DNA of 64,000 nt, from assembly GCA_034931985.1 (NCBI GenBank), contig JAYGHB010000012.1:1-64000 (forward strand). The letters are read 5' to 3'. Source of the stretch: Halotia wernerae (GTDB lineage Bacteria; Cyanobacteriota; Cyanobacteriia; Cyanobacteriales; Nostocaceae). Positions 1 through 7,123 of the stretch are shown here, one piece after another (within the stretch, counting starts at the first letter, position 1; every line of letters begins with the position of its first letter). Position numbers and translations under genes: made by a program. The notes beneath the pieces are model-generated. The model was not told the DNA's origin and did not search any database. It saw only the letters and a list, made by a program, of their open reading frames with translations.

Positions 1-44
1 TCTCTCTGTACTTATTTTTCCTGGTAGCCTAATTTCTCCCGTGA

Positions 45-338
45 ACGGTTACCTTAATTGAGACAATTATCGTTTATAAATTACCACAAAAGAACCGCGA
101 GGAAATTGAAGCAATGTTAGGTTTAAATGAGTTGAAACAGAGTAAAGTTTACCAGGAAGCTTTAGAAGAAGGTAAGCAGCAAGGTTTAGAGGAAGGCAAG
201 CAAGAAGGTAAGCAAGAAGCCAAGTTAGAAGCAATACCGCGCATGATCCAGTTTGGGTTAAGCGAGGATGCGATCGCGCAACTGTTAGACTTACCACTGG
301 AAGTAGTTCAGCAAGCAGCAGTAAATCAACATCTCTAA
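45..338 (+). pseudogene. C-terminal remnant of an Rpn-family (PD-(D/E)XK, transposase-associated) protein
   Basis: The frame is open from just after a stop at 42-44. It reads a typical cyanobacterial Rpn/transposase-like tail: a YKLPQ-x-NREEIEAMLGL segment, a KVYQEALEEGK stretch, then a charged run built on the unit EEGKQ/EGKQEAK (residues about 20-40 from the internal ATG at 114), and a terminal helix-turn-helix-like LSEDAIAQLLDLPLEVVQQ. The nuclease core that should precede it is absent; the sequence upstream (1-44) has stops in this frame. I read it as a 5'-truncated relic. Translation from the ATG at 114 (74 residues) remains possible. The family assignment rests on recalled tail motifs. 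Confidence 0.5.
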
Positions 339-413
339 ATTCAAGAAAATCTGCTGAGGCTGTATGGAAGCTAACTAGAGTAATATTTATAACAACTAGT
401 TAAACTGTGTATC

Positions 414-839
414 ATGTTTAAAATATTGCCAGTTACTTTAGCCGCTGCTACCGTTTTATTATTATCAACTAATAGCTCTAACGTCACTTTAGCTGGAACC
501 TGTGCTTCTAAGTGTGGCCCACGCCCCATTCAGTTTACACCTGGGCAACGTATCCAAGTTCAAGTAGTCAATAGCACACCCCGCCTAATTAAACTCCAAA
601 AACCTTCTGCTACTGATCCAATTCTCCTGAGTCCAGGAAAAACATTACAAATGGAACAGATAGAGGGTACTGAGCCAAATACATCTCTGATATTTTGGGA
701 TGACACAGGTTTGTCAGTACAAGCAATTGTCTCCAAACCCAACTTTGGCACATTGCGAGTTGAACTTCGTCCCACTTGGCGTTCTCCTGGCGATCGCTCG
801 TTGTATATTATGGATGATGGTCGGATAAATGTCTTTTAA
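414..839 (+). CDS. secreted or lipid-anchored hypothetical protein
   Basis: This 141-residue protein starts with a signal-peptide-like segment: MFKI, a hydrophobic core at about residues 5-18 and small residues up to about position 28. Two cysteines follow closely (C30 and C34, in GTCASKCGP). The rest is a soluble, beta-rich stretch (QVQVVNSTPRLIKLQ, TLRVELRPTW) ending in YIMDDGRINVF. I do not recognise a characterised family; it resembles conserved cyanobacterial exported proteins of unknown function. It lies alone between the Rpn remnant and recJ, 90 bp upstream of the latter and on the same strand. Gene reality is likely from the signal sequence and the absence of a competing frame. Confidence 0.6.
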   Translation: MFKILPVTLAAATVLLLSTNSSNVTLAGTCASKCGPRPIQFTPGQRIQVQVVNSTPRLIKLQKPSATDPILLSPGKTLQMEQIEGTEPNTSLIFWDDTGLSVQAIVSKPNFGTLRVELRPTWRSPGDRSLYIMDDGRINVF

Positions 840-928
840 TTACTAGCAATATAGTGTTATGAGTTATGAGTTAAGAAAAAACTTTCAATTCTCACAACTC
901 AATAACTTAAAGATTCCTAACTTCTATT

Positions 929-3088
929 GTGCTAGATCGATCTGTATCGGAATTTTCCCAACCTAGTAAGCGCTTACCCAATCAGCGCTGGCAAATTTAT
1001 CCTCAAAAAACAGAATTTGCCCAACATTTGGCAGATTTGACAAATCTTTCACCTATTGTCAGCCAACTGTTGATTAATCGTGGCATCGAAACACCAGAAC
1101 AAGCACAAGCGTTTTTAGATCCAGAGTCTTTAGTCTTACCTACGCCACTGGAAGAGTTCCCGGATTTAGCAATGAGTGTGGAGTTATTGCAAGAGGCGAT
1201 CGCTTCTCAAGAGAAAATTGCGATCTGTGGCGATTATGATGCTGATGGTATGACTAGTACGGCTCTACTATTGCGTAGTCTGCGGACTTTGGGGGCTAAG
1301 GTAGATTACGCCATCCCTAGTCGAATGCACGAAGGCTACGGTATTAATAAACGCATTGTGGAAGAATTTCACAGCGAAGGCGTGGGACTAATTTTAACTG
1401 TAGATAATGGCATCTCAGCTTATGAACCAATTGCTAGAGCTAGAGAACTCGGAGTGAAAGTAATTGTTACCGATCATCACGATATACCCCAAATATTGCC
1501 CCCAGCTAATACCATTCTCAATCCCAAACTCATCGCAGAATCTTCACCTTATCGGGGTGTTGCTGGTGTTGGTGTTGCCTATATTTTAGCGGTGTCACTG
1601 GCACAACAATTAGGAGAAACAAAGGGCTTAATCCAGCCGATGCTAGCTCTATTTACATTAGGGACGATCGCAGATTTAGCTCCTTTGACTGGTGTCAACC
1701 GCCGCTGGGTGAAACGTGGTTTAAAGCATTTACCCAAATCCCAATTACCTGGGGTGCAAGCTTTAATTCAGGTGGCTGGAGTGCAAGCGAGGGGAACTGA
1801 AAGAGCAGGGGAAGCAGGGGAAGCAGGGGGAGATGGGGAGAAACTTCAATCTCAAGCCCGAAATCTCAAATCGTTGAAGCCGGAGGATATTGGATTTCGC
1901 TTAGGCCCCCGTATTAATGCGATTGGACGGATTGGGAACCCCCAAACAATGATTGAATTGCTGACTACGGATGATATGGGGATCGCCCTGGAACGCGCCA
2001 TGCAGTGCGAACAAATTAACACCAGTCGCCAGCAGATATGTGAGGAAATTGAACAAGCAGCGATCGCTCATGTAGAATCAGAATTTCTTGCTTCTTTACA
2101 GCAAGATCGAGTATTAGTCATTGTTCAACATAATTGGCATCATGGCGTCATCGGGATCGTTGCTTCCCGCTTACTAGAACGCTTCGGTGTTCCGGTATTT
2201 ATCGGTACTTATGAAAACGCAGAACACATTCGCGGTTCAGCGAGGGGAATCCCTGAATTTCATGTATTTGCAGCTTTGGAATATTGTCAGGACTTGCTAG
2301 GCAAATTTGGGGGACACAAAGCAGCCGGGGGATTTTCTCTACCAGCAGAAAACTTACAGGTATTGCGATCGCGTTTGTGTGAGTTTGCCAATCAGTGTTT
2401 AGAACCGCAGCACCTCAAGCCGCTACTTAAAATTGATGCCCAAGTTGATTTTCATCACATCAATCAGCAACTTTATCAACAGCTAAATGCCCTGCACCCT
2501 TGCGGTATGGATAATCCTGATCCCATATTTTGGACACCCAATGTTCAAGTTGTTGAGCAAAAAATTGTTGGTAAGGGTCACATCAAGTTGACATTTACCC
2601 AAACTATCGATGAACAACAATATAAAATTAAAGCGATCGCTTGGCGTTGGCGCGACTACTTCCCCCTACCACCGCGGGTAGATATTGCTTACAAGCTGCG
2701 AGAAAATCACTTTAATGGTGACACTACTATTGAGTTGGAATTACTAGGTGCTAGGCTGCCAAATGATCATTTAGGTGAGGAGTCAATTCATCCCAAACTA
2801 CTACCGCAATCTCATTTATTTGATGCCTTGCTATCTAAAACGTTAAAAACCAACTTTCAGTACAATCAGCGTCAGTATAGCTGTGGCATCTATCAAAACG
2901 ATGTTTTACCAGAATTAAGAATTAAAAATCCTGAAGGCAAAGTCTTAGTCATGCACCCAGGACGTACAATCGGTTTACTTGGTACTAATCGTCAAGATGC
3001 TACAGAGGTTGACTTATCTCAACCAAAATATGACAGCATTATCCAAGCTGCCCTTCAAGCGTTATCAGTTCTAAGTGCCGAGCTATGA
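929..3088 (+). CDS. recJ: single-stranded-DNA-specific exonuclease RecJ
   Basis: RecJ degrades single-stranded DNA 5' to 3' in recombination and mismatch repair. The DHH phosphoesterase motifs are present: DYDADG at 102-107, TVDNGI near 158 and DHH at 182-184. The DHHA1 part has HGVIGIVASRL (about 405-415) and GGHKAAGG (461-468), followed by an OB-like C-terminal region. The start used is GTG at 929; no ATG lies in the first part of the frame. At 719 residues it is longer than many RecJ proteins, partly because of a low-complexity insert at about 288-315 rich in G, E and A. That insert is encoded by a tandem DNA repeat (separate entry) and sits between the DHH core and the LGPRINAIGR motif. 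psb30 follows on the opposite strand. Confidence 0.95.
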   Translation: MLDRSVSEFSQPSKRLPNQRWQIYPQKTEFAQHLADLTNLSPIVSQLLINRGIETPEQAQAFLDPESLVLPTPLEEFPDLAMSVELLQEAIASQEKIAICGDYDADGMTSTALLLRSLRTLGAKVDYAIPSRMHEGYGINKRIVEEFHSEGVGLILTVDNGISAYEPIARARELGVKVIVTDHHDIPQILPPANTILNPKLIAESSPYRGVAGVGVAYILAVSLAQQLGETKGLIQPMLALFTLGTIADLAPLTGVNRRWVKRGLKHLPKSQLPGVQALIQVAGVQARGTERAGEAGEAGGDGEKLQSQARNLKSLKPEDIGFRLGPRINAIGRIGNPQTMIELLTTDDMGIALERAMQCEQINTSRQQICEEIEQAAIAHVESEFLASLQQDRVLVIVQHNWHHGVIGIVASRLLERFGVPVFIGTYENAEHIRGSARGIPEFHVFAALEYCQDLLGKFGGHKAAGGFSLPAENLQVLRSRLCEFANQCLEPQHLKPLLKIDAQVDFHHINQQLYQQLNALHPCGMDNPDPIFWTPNVQVVEQKIVGKGHIKLTFTQTIDEQQYKIKAIAWRWRDYFPLPPRVDIAYKLRENHFNGDTTIELELLGARLPNDHLGEESIHPKLLPQSHLFDALLSKTLKTNFQYNQRQYSCGIYQNDVLPELRIKNPEGKVLVMHPGRTIGLLGTNRQDATEVDLSQPKYDSIIQAALQALSVLSAEL
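1804..1830 (+). repeat. in-frame 9-bp tandem repeat inside recJ
   Basis: Three consecutive copies of AGCAGGGGA (the last ending in G) run from 1804 to 1830, followed by the related AGATGGGGA. The unit is a multiple of three, so the reading frame is kept and the protein gains a G/E/A-rich loop. The same AGCAGGGG-type sequence recurs at the 3' end of the HlyD-like gene (about 36960-36995, other strand) and near 25310, so it is a dispersed repeat of this genome. Confidence 0.8.
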
Positions 3089-3124
3089 GTTTTAGTTAAC
3101 TCCTGACTCAGCACTGAATTACTC

Positions 3125-3247
3125 TTACATATTCCCGTTGCGAAAAGCCAGCACAAAGATTACCGCCGGGCCAGCAAGGATGATTAGTGCAACAAAGGTT
3201 AGCTGGAAAATAACTTCCCAATTGATATTTGCTATAGCGTCAAACAT
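3125..3247 (-). CDS. psb30: photosystem II subunit Psb30 (Ycf12)
   Basis: A 40-residue ORF reads MFDAIANINWEVIFQLT at the N terminus, then a single membrane helix (VALIILAGPAVIFVLA) and ends FRNGNM. This is the Ycf12/Psb30 pattern: a short lumenal or stromal head with NINWEV, an AGPAVIF helix and an FRxGN tail. Psb30 is a small single-pass subunit at the edge of photosystem II that helps stabilise the complex. It lies 36 bp from the end of recJ, convergent with it, and its upstream side faces the cysteine-cluster gene on the other strand. It is easy to miss because of its size. Confidence 0.9.
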   Translation of the reverse strand: MFDAIANINWEVIFQLTFVALIILAGPAVIFVLAFRNGNM

Positions 3248-3374
3248 TTTTCTTTCTCTCTCCCTATCGTCTTAGAAAATTAATAAATTTCAGTTGCAAA
3301 ACCCGCAATTATCATATCCGGTGATTGCCTGTTAGATTTAATTTACTTAACAAAATTATAGGAAAAGACATAAA

Positions 3375-3725
3375 ATGGCAAACTGGCAATGTGTCAAACA
3401 ATGTGGGGCTTGCTGTCATCTTGACCCAGCAGAACGTCCAGATTTGGAAGAGTATCTTTCACCAGCAGAGTTAGAACATTACCTCAGCATGGTAGGTGAA
3501 GGTGGATGGTGCGTTAATTTCGACCATACCAGCAGAGAATGCCGGATCTACGCCAATCGTCCGCGTTTCTGCCGTGTGGAACTAGAAATATTTCAGGAAA
3601 TGTATGGAATTGAGCCAGAAGAACTCAACGAGTTTGCTATTGACTGTTGTCGTCAGCAAATAGAAGGGGTATACGGCGATCGCAGCTTAGAAATACTACG
3701 CTTTGATAAAGCTGTTGGCTTGTAG
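3375..3725 (+). CDS. YkgJ-type cysteine-cluster protein
   Basis: The 116-residue product opens with CVKQCGACCHLD, then has C46 in GGWCVNFD, a CRIYANRPRFCRVE segment and a final DCCRQQ. This spacing is that of the YkgJ/CxxCxxCC family, thought to bind zinc or an Fe-S cluster; the biochemical role is not established. The ATG at 3375 gives an N terminus placing the first CxxxCGACC at residues 6-13, as in relatives. It is a soluble protein with no signal peptide. It sits alone downstream of psb30 (divergent) and upstream of the GDT1 pair. Confidence 0.85.
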   Translation: MANWQCVKQCGACCHLDPAERPDLEEYLSPAELEHYLSMVGEGGWCVNFDHTSRECRIYANRPRFCRVELEIFQEMYGIEPEELNEFAIDCCRQQIEGVYGDRSLEILRFDKAVGL

Positions 3726-3820
3726 ATAATTGCGTTTTGTGCAGTGGGGTTGCAATTTATTACAAAAATCTGAGAAAATGAGATAAATATGAAAGCACCT
3801 TAGTAACAAAACTATTGCCT

Positions 3821-4237
3821 GTGAAACTTGACTCTGCACCTATGAGCCTTCCTGGTGAATTTCAGCCAGAACTAAAAGACAGCACTGAATCTGACTTAAC
3901 TACTGCAATCATTGAGCCACTTCAGCCTGTAGTTGTCGATAGTCAAAAAAAGCAGGAATCAGCAACGGCAATTTTTGGTACTACCTTCATCACCATCTTT
4001 CTGGCAGAAATTGGCGATAAAACTCAGTTATCTACCTTATTAATGAGTGCGGAATCTCATTCGCCGTGGGTGGTATTTCTGGGATCTGCGGCTGCGCTAG
4101 TAACTACCAGTTTCTTAGGTGTGCTTTTAGGTAGTTGGATAGCCAATCGACTTAGCCCAAAAATTGTAGAAAAATCAGCAGGGGTAATGTTACTACTGAT
4201 TTCCCTCATGCTGTTTTGGGATGTAATCAATAATTAG
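3821..4237 (+). CDS. GDT1/UPF0016-family transporter half, first of a pair
   Basis: This is a half-size member of the UPF0016 (GDT1/TMEM165/Mnx) family of cation/proton exchangers, which in cyanobacteria and plastids handle manganese or calcium. The signature E-x-G-D-K-T is seen as EIGDKTQ, within a hydrophobic helix, and two more membrane helices follow, giving about three helices in all. GTG at 3821 is preferred; TTG at 3815 and ATG at 3841 are alternatives, because the first 45 residues are polar and unconserved-looking. The next gene begins 35 bp later and carries the second half, so the two proteins probably form a heterodimer equivalent to the two-repeat form. Confidence 0.85.
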   Translation: MKLDSAPMSLPGEFQPELKDSTESDLTTAIIEPLQPVVVDSQKKQESATAIFGTTFITIFLAEIGDKTQLSTLLMSAESHSPWVVFLGSAAALVTTSFLGVLLGSWIANRLSPKIVEKSAGVMLLLISLMLFWDVINN

Positions 4238-4271
4238 TTGTAATTTTTCTACCACACTACCCCTTATTAAT

Positions 4272-4586
4272 ATGGACTGGCATCTTTTAGGACTGAGCTT
4301 TATTACAGTTTTTTTATCAGAGTTAGGTGACAAAAGTCAGTTAGCAGCGATCGCTCTTTCAGGCCGCTGTAAATCTCCACGGGCAGTATTTTTTGGCACA
4401 GCGGGCGCACTATTACTCACCAGCCTTTTGGGAGCATTAGCAGGAGGAGCCGTAGCAGAATTTTTACCTACACGCTTATTAAAAGCGATCGCGGCTGTAG
4501 GCTTTGCCATTCTCGCCGCCCGCCTGCTGTTGTTCAACAATGAAGCATCCCCAGAAAGTATTAAGGATGAATGTGCTGAAGGCTAA
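4272..4586 (+). CDS. GDT1/UPF0016-family transporter half, second of a pair
   Basis: A 104-residue membrane protein starts directly with MDWHLLGLSFITVFLSELGDKSQ, giving the second copy of the family signature (ELGDKS). Two further helices follow (FFGTAGALLLTSLLGALAGG and a C-terminal AIAAVGFAILAARLLLF). Together with the gene 35 bp upstream it supplies the two E-x-G-D-[KR]-[TS] motifs that one chain carries in full-length family members. The substrate, manganese or calcium, is inferred from the family only. An 11-bp inverted repeat 25 bp after the stop could end the transcript. Confidence 0.85.
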   Translation: MDWHLLGLSFITVFLSELGDKSQLAAIALSGRCKSPRAVFFGTAGALLLTSLLGALAGGAVAEFLPTRLLKAIAAVGFAILAARLLLFNNEASPESIKDECAEG

Positions 4587-4610
4587 TTTATACTTTATCC
4601 TTCTAAAACA

Positions 4611-4646
4611 ATGCCTACCAGCCGAGTCTATCAGTCTGGTAGGCAT
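4611..4646. terminator. inverted repeat, likely transcription terminator
   Basis: ATGCCTACCAG (4611-4621) and CTGGTAGGCAT (4636-4646) form a perfect 11-bp stem with a 14-nt loop. There is no long T-run, only ATATTGTAG after it, so termination is likely but not certain. It lies between the GDT1 pair (plus) and the convergent membrane-protein gene (minus) and could serve both. Confidence 0.55.
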
Positions 4647-4744
4647 ATTGTAGTTGAGGCGATCGCTTAGGGACTTGCGTGAAAATAAAGTAGTCGAAAC
4701 CCGATTGGTTGGGACACTATTAACCCGCAGATCGCTGTTAACAA

Positions 4745-5239
4745 TTAAACCTGCTGTTGTCGCCAGCACCAGTTTAACAATGCGCCACCTGTAACTAATT
4801 TGACTACTTCTAGGAAAAAATAACTGCCGTGCAAGACATTCATCTGTGCTGGAATTGTCGATGCTGCTTCAAATAAGTTGAGATGAGTTCCTACAGCAGA
4901 CATTTGCGGAGTTAAGAAATAAGTTTCTAGCAGAACTATTGCCAGCAGCATTACAGAGAAAACAATACCGCTAAAAGTCCAGCTAGATTGAGTTTTTCTC
5001 AAAGCTAATATGCCAGTCAGTACTACAGCCGCAGATAATAATTCTATGCGGTTAAAATTCCAAAAAATCACATATCCTGCTGTAGCAAAACCTGCTTGAC
5101 TCATCATGCCAGATAGATAAAGACTAGGCATAATTACCCAATCTAAAAGTAGACTAGCACTTAGCCAAAAGCCCAAAGCAAACATCACAGCAGTTTGCCA
5201 AGTGGGTCGCTTTAATTCAAATGTAGAGAGAGTATTCAT
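4745..5239 (-). CDS. four-helix membrane protein, possibly DUF4149-like
   Basis: From the ATG at 5239 (MNTLSTFELKRPTW) this is a 164-residue protein with four hydrophobic stretches: about residues 16-40, 57-80, 87-108 and a C-terminal one near 140-158. A longer in-frame start at 5305 would add about 22 polar residues that look like leader sequence. The segment FWLSASLLLDWVIMPSLYLSGMM recalls the DUF4149/TMEM205 fold, but I cannot confirm that. The function is unknown. It is convergent with the GDT1 pair. Confidence 0.65.
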   Translation of the reverse strand: MNTLSTFELKRPTWQTAVMFALGFWLSASLLLDWVIMPSLYLSGMMSQAGFATAGYVIFWNFNRIELLSAAVVLTGILALRKTQSSWTFSGIVFSVMLLAIVLLETYFLTPQMSAVGTHLNLFEAASTIPAQMNVLHGSYFFLEVVKLVTGGALLNWCWRQQQV

Positions 5240-5455
5240 AAGGATAATTGCTTGTGCTGTATTTTTAGATTGTAACTTCAAGAGTATTTTGATAACACGT
5301 CTCAATTATTTTTTACAAACATCGTTAATGACCAAAAAAAGTAATGATTATTATTTTTTTGATGTATTGGTAACTAATCTTAAATTAGTTGAAGAAGATT
5401 TAAAATATCAAAATAAACTGTAATGATTAGTAACATTCATCATTCATGAATAACA

Positions 5456-5487
5456 AGATCCCCAACTTCTTTGATAAGTCGGGGATC
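5456..5487. repeat. palindromic dispersed repeat
   Basis: AGATCCCC-AACTT and AAGTC-GGGGATCT flank a short TCTTTGAT centre, forming a hairpin with an 8-bp outer stem. This GATCCCC...GGGGATC palindrome is of the kind scattered through Nostocales intergenic DNA. It sits 28 bp before the DUF2808 gene, so it will be in or near that gene's leader. Confidence 0.6.
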
Positions 5488-5514
5488 TGAGTCTCTCTTT
5501 AACTAAGTAAAGCT

Positions 5515-6099
5515 ATGCGCCTTCAAGTTTTATTAGGCACTGCGATCGCTACCGCAACCATAACGATGGTACAAGCATGTACTTTCGAGCCAAGTCAAGC
5601 AATTCAGTTGCAAGATGGCACAGTATATTTTGCCGAACCGCCGCGCCTTGTGGGGGCAGCAACTACTTACAATGAAGTTTATATATGGGGCGCAACCTAT
5701 TATTTTACTGTCAGCCTGCCAAAGAATGCAGGCGAACCCTTGCAAAAAATAACGATTAACCAGCATGAGGGAGTAGATCACATTCACTTTGACTTGAAAA
5801 ATAGTTTTGCCTTTGAAGGTACACGCTCCCGCAAAGAACAGAAAATAGAATTGAAAAATGTAGTAAGCGATCGCAAAACTCGAACAGTATCGTTAACATT
5901 CGACCCGCCAGTAGCTCCAGGTCAAACCATTACAATTGGTCTAAAACCTTGGCAAAATCCTACAACTTCAGGTGTTTATCTCTTTGGAGTCACAGCTTTT
6001 CCAAGCGGTGAAAAATCTCACGGTCAATTTCTCGGTTTCGGACGACTGCATTTCTATAGCCACGGCAACGATTCTTTTCTCTTCCCCCATAAGTGGTAA
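5515..6099 (+). CDS. DUF2808 exported protein
   Basis: The 194-residue product has a signal-like N terminus (MRLQVLLGTAIATATITMVQACTF) with a cysteine at residue 22 that might be lipidated. The body matches the cyanobacterial DUF2808 family closely: FAEPPRLVGAATTYNE, TYYFTVSLPKNAGEPLQKI, SFAFEGTRSRK, SDRKTRTVSLTFDPPVAPG and SGVYLFGVTAFPSGEK, ending in GFGRLHFYSHG. The family's role is not established; members are secreted and usually single-domain. It stands alone, convergent with the LysR gene 7 bp beyond its stop, so the two transcripts must overlap or end within a few bases of each other. Confidence 0.85.
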   Translation: MRLQVLLGTAIATATITMVQACTFEPSQAIQLQDGTVYFAEPPRLVGAATTYNEVYIWGATYYFTVSLPKNAGEPLQKITINQHEGVDHIHFDLKNSFAFEGTRSRKEQKIELKNVVSDRKTRTVSLTFDPPVAPGQTITIGLKPWQNPTTSGVYLFGVTAFPSGEKSHGQFLGFGRLHFYSHGNDSFLFPHKW

Positions 6100-6106
6100 T
6101 GCCATT

Positions 6107-7018
6107 TCACGAAAAGCCTGATACAAATAGAGCATCTAGAATAAACTTTTGAGTAAATTCTAAAAAATTCTCTACAACAGGTGTTAAACTGTTTTCCTGC
6201 CAGATGACAGCAGTTTCTATTACAGGTACTTCTGCCAATATAGGACGATAAACTACACCAGACCTTTGAAGATTCTGTAGAGAAGATGGTGTAATCGCCA
6301 TACCCATTCCAGCCGAGACTAATCCAATAATTGTTTGCATTTGAATCGCCTCTTGAGTAATGTTAGGTTTGAAATTTTCCTGCTGAAAAAGACTCATGAT
6401 GCGATCATAAAGTCCTGGTGCTAGATAGCGAGGAAACATGATCAAATGTTCACTTAGGAGCGATCGCACTGATATGTGTTTTGTTTGAGCCAATGGATGA
6501 GTTGACGACAAAGCCACAACTAAGGTTTGCCTGTGAATACACTGATAAGATAGTGTGTCATCTTCCAAAGGTGGATGAGCAAAACCTACATGAATCCGGG
6601 AATCTTTCAGTGCTTGCTCTTGTTGACTTGTAGTTAACTCTAGTAAAACTAGTTCTACTTCCAGAAATTGTTCACGAAATTGTCGCAAAATCAAAGGTAA
6701 TAGGTCATAAATTACCAAACTAGTAAATCCTATTCGCAGTTGCCCTGTTTGACCTCTGCCAATCCTTTGAGTCAGTGTCACTGCTGTTTCTAGTTGCACC
6801 AATAGTTGATAAGCCTCTTGTAAAAAAACCTGACCAGCTTCTGTTAGCTGTATTTGTCGCTTAGTTTTGCGATGAAAAAGTTTTACTCCTAATTCTGCTT
6901 CTAGCTGCTGAATTTGTTGACTCAGAGGCGGTTGAGCTATATGCAGTCTTGCTGCGGCTTTACTGAAATGTAATTCTTCAGCTACAGCAATAAAGTAGCG
7001 TAGGTGTCGTAGTTCCAT
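6107..7018 (-). CDS. LysR-family transcriptional regulator
   Basis: A 303-residue LTTR. The N-terminal winged helix-turn-helix is clear: MELRHLRYFIAVAEELHFSKAA, then AAARLHIAQPPLSQQIQQLE and ELGVKLFHR. A linker helix and a periplasmic-binding-protein-like effector domain follow, from about residue 90 (LRIGF) to the end. It diverges from ilvD with about 105 bp between the starts, the classic arrangement for an LTTR controlling its neighbour. Regulation of ilvD is an inference from position; the effector is unknown. AT-rich DNA at 7019-7108 would hold both promoters and any T-N11-A operator. Confidence 0.9.
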   Translation of the reverse strand: MELRHLRYFIAVAEELHFSKAAARLHIAQPPLSQQIQQLEAELGVKLFHRKTKRQIQLTEAGQVFLQEAYQLLVQLETAVTLTQRIGRGQTGQLRIGFTSLVIYDLLPLILRQFREQFLEVELVLLELTTSQQEQALKDSRIHVGFAHPPLEDDTLSYQCIHRQTLVVALSSTHPLAQTKHISVRSLLSEHLIMFPRYLAPGLYDRIMSLFQQENFKPNITQEAIQMQTIIGLVSAGMGMAITPSSLQNLQRSGVVYRPILAEVPVIETAVIWQENSLTPVVENFLEFTQKFILDALFVSGFS

Positions 7019-7123
7019 ATTTTTGATACTTTATAAGTCTTAATTCTGAATAAATATATATTGGACATCTCAAAAAAGTCTACATATCATACTCGTACAG
7101 AGATTTGAATGGGTGAAAAAACA

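Noticed and set aside
5202..5423. 73-codon plus-strand frame overlapping the start of the membrane-protein gene
   Set aside because: It overlaps the 5' end of the minus-strand gene, is AT-driven (runs of K, N, Y, F), and has no family-like feature.
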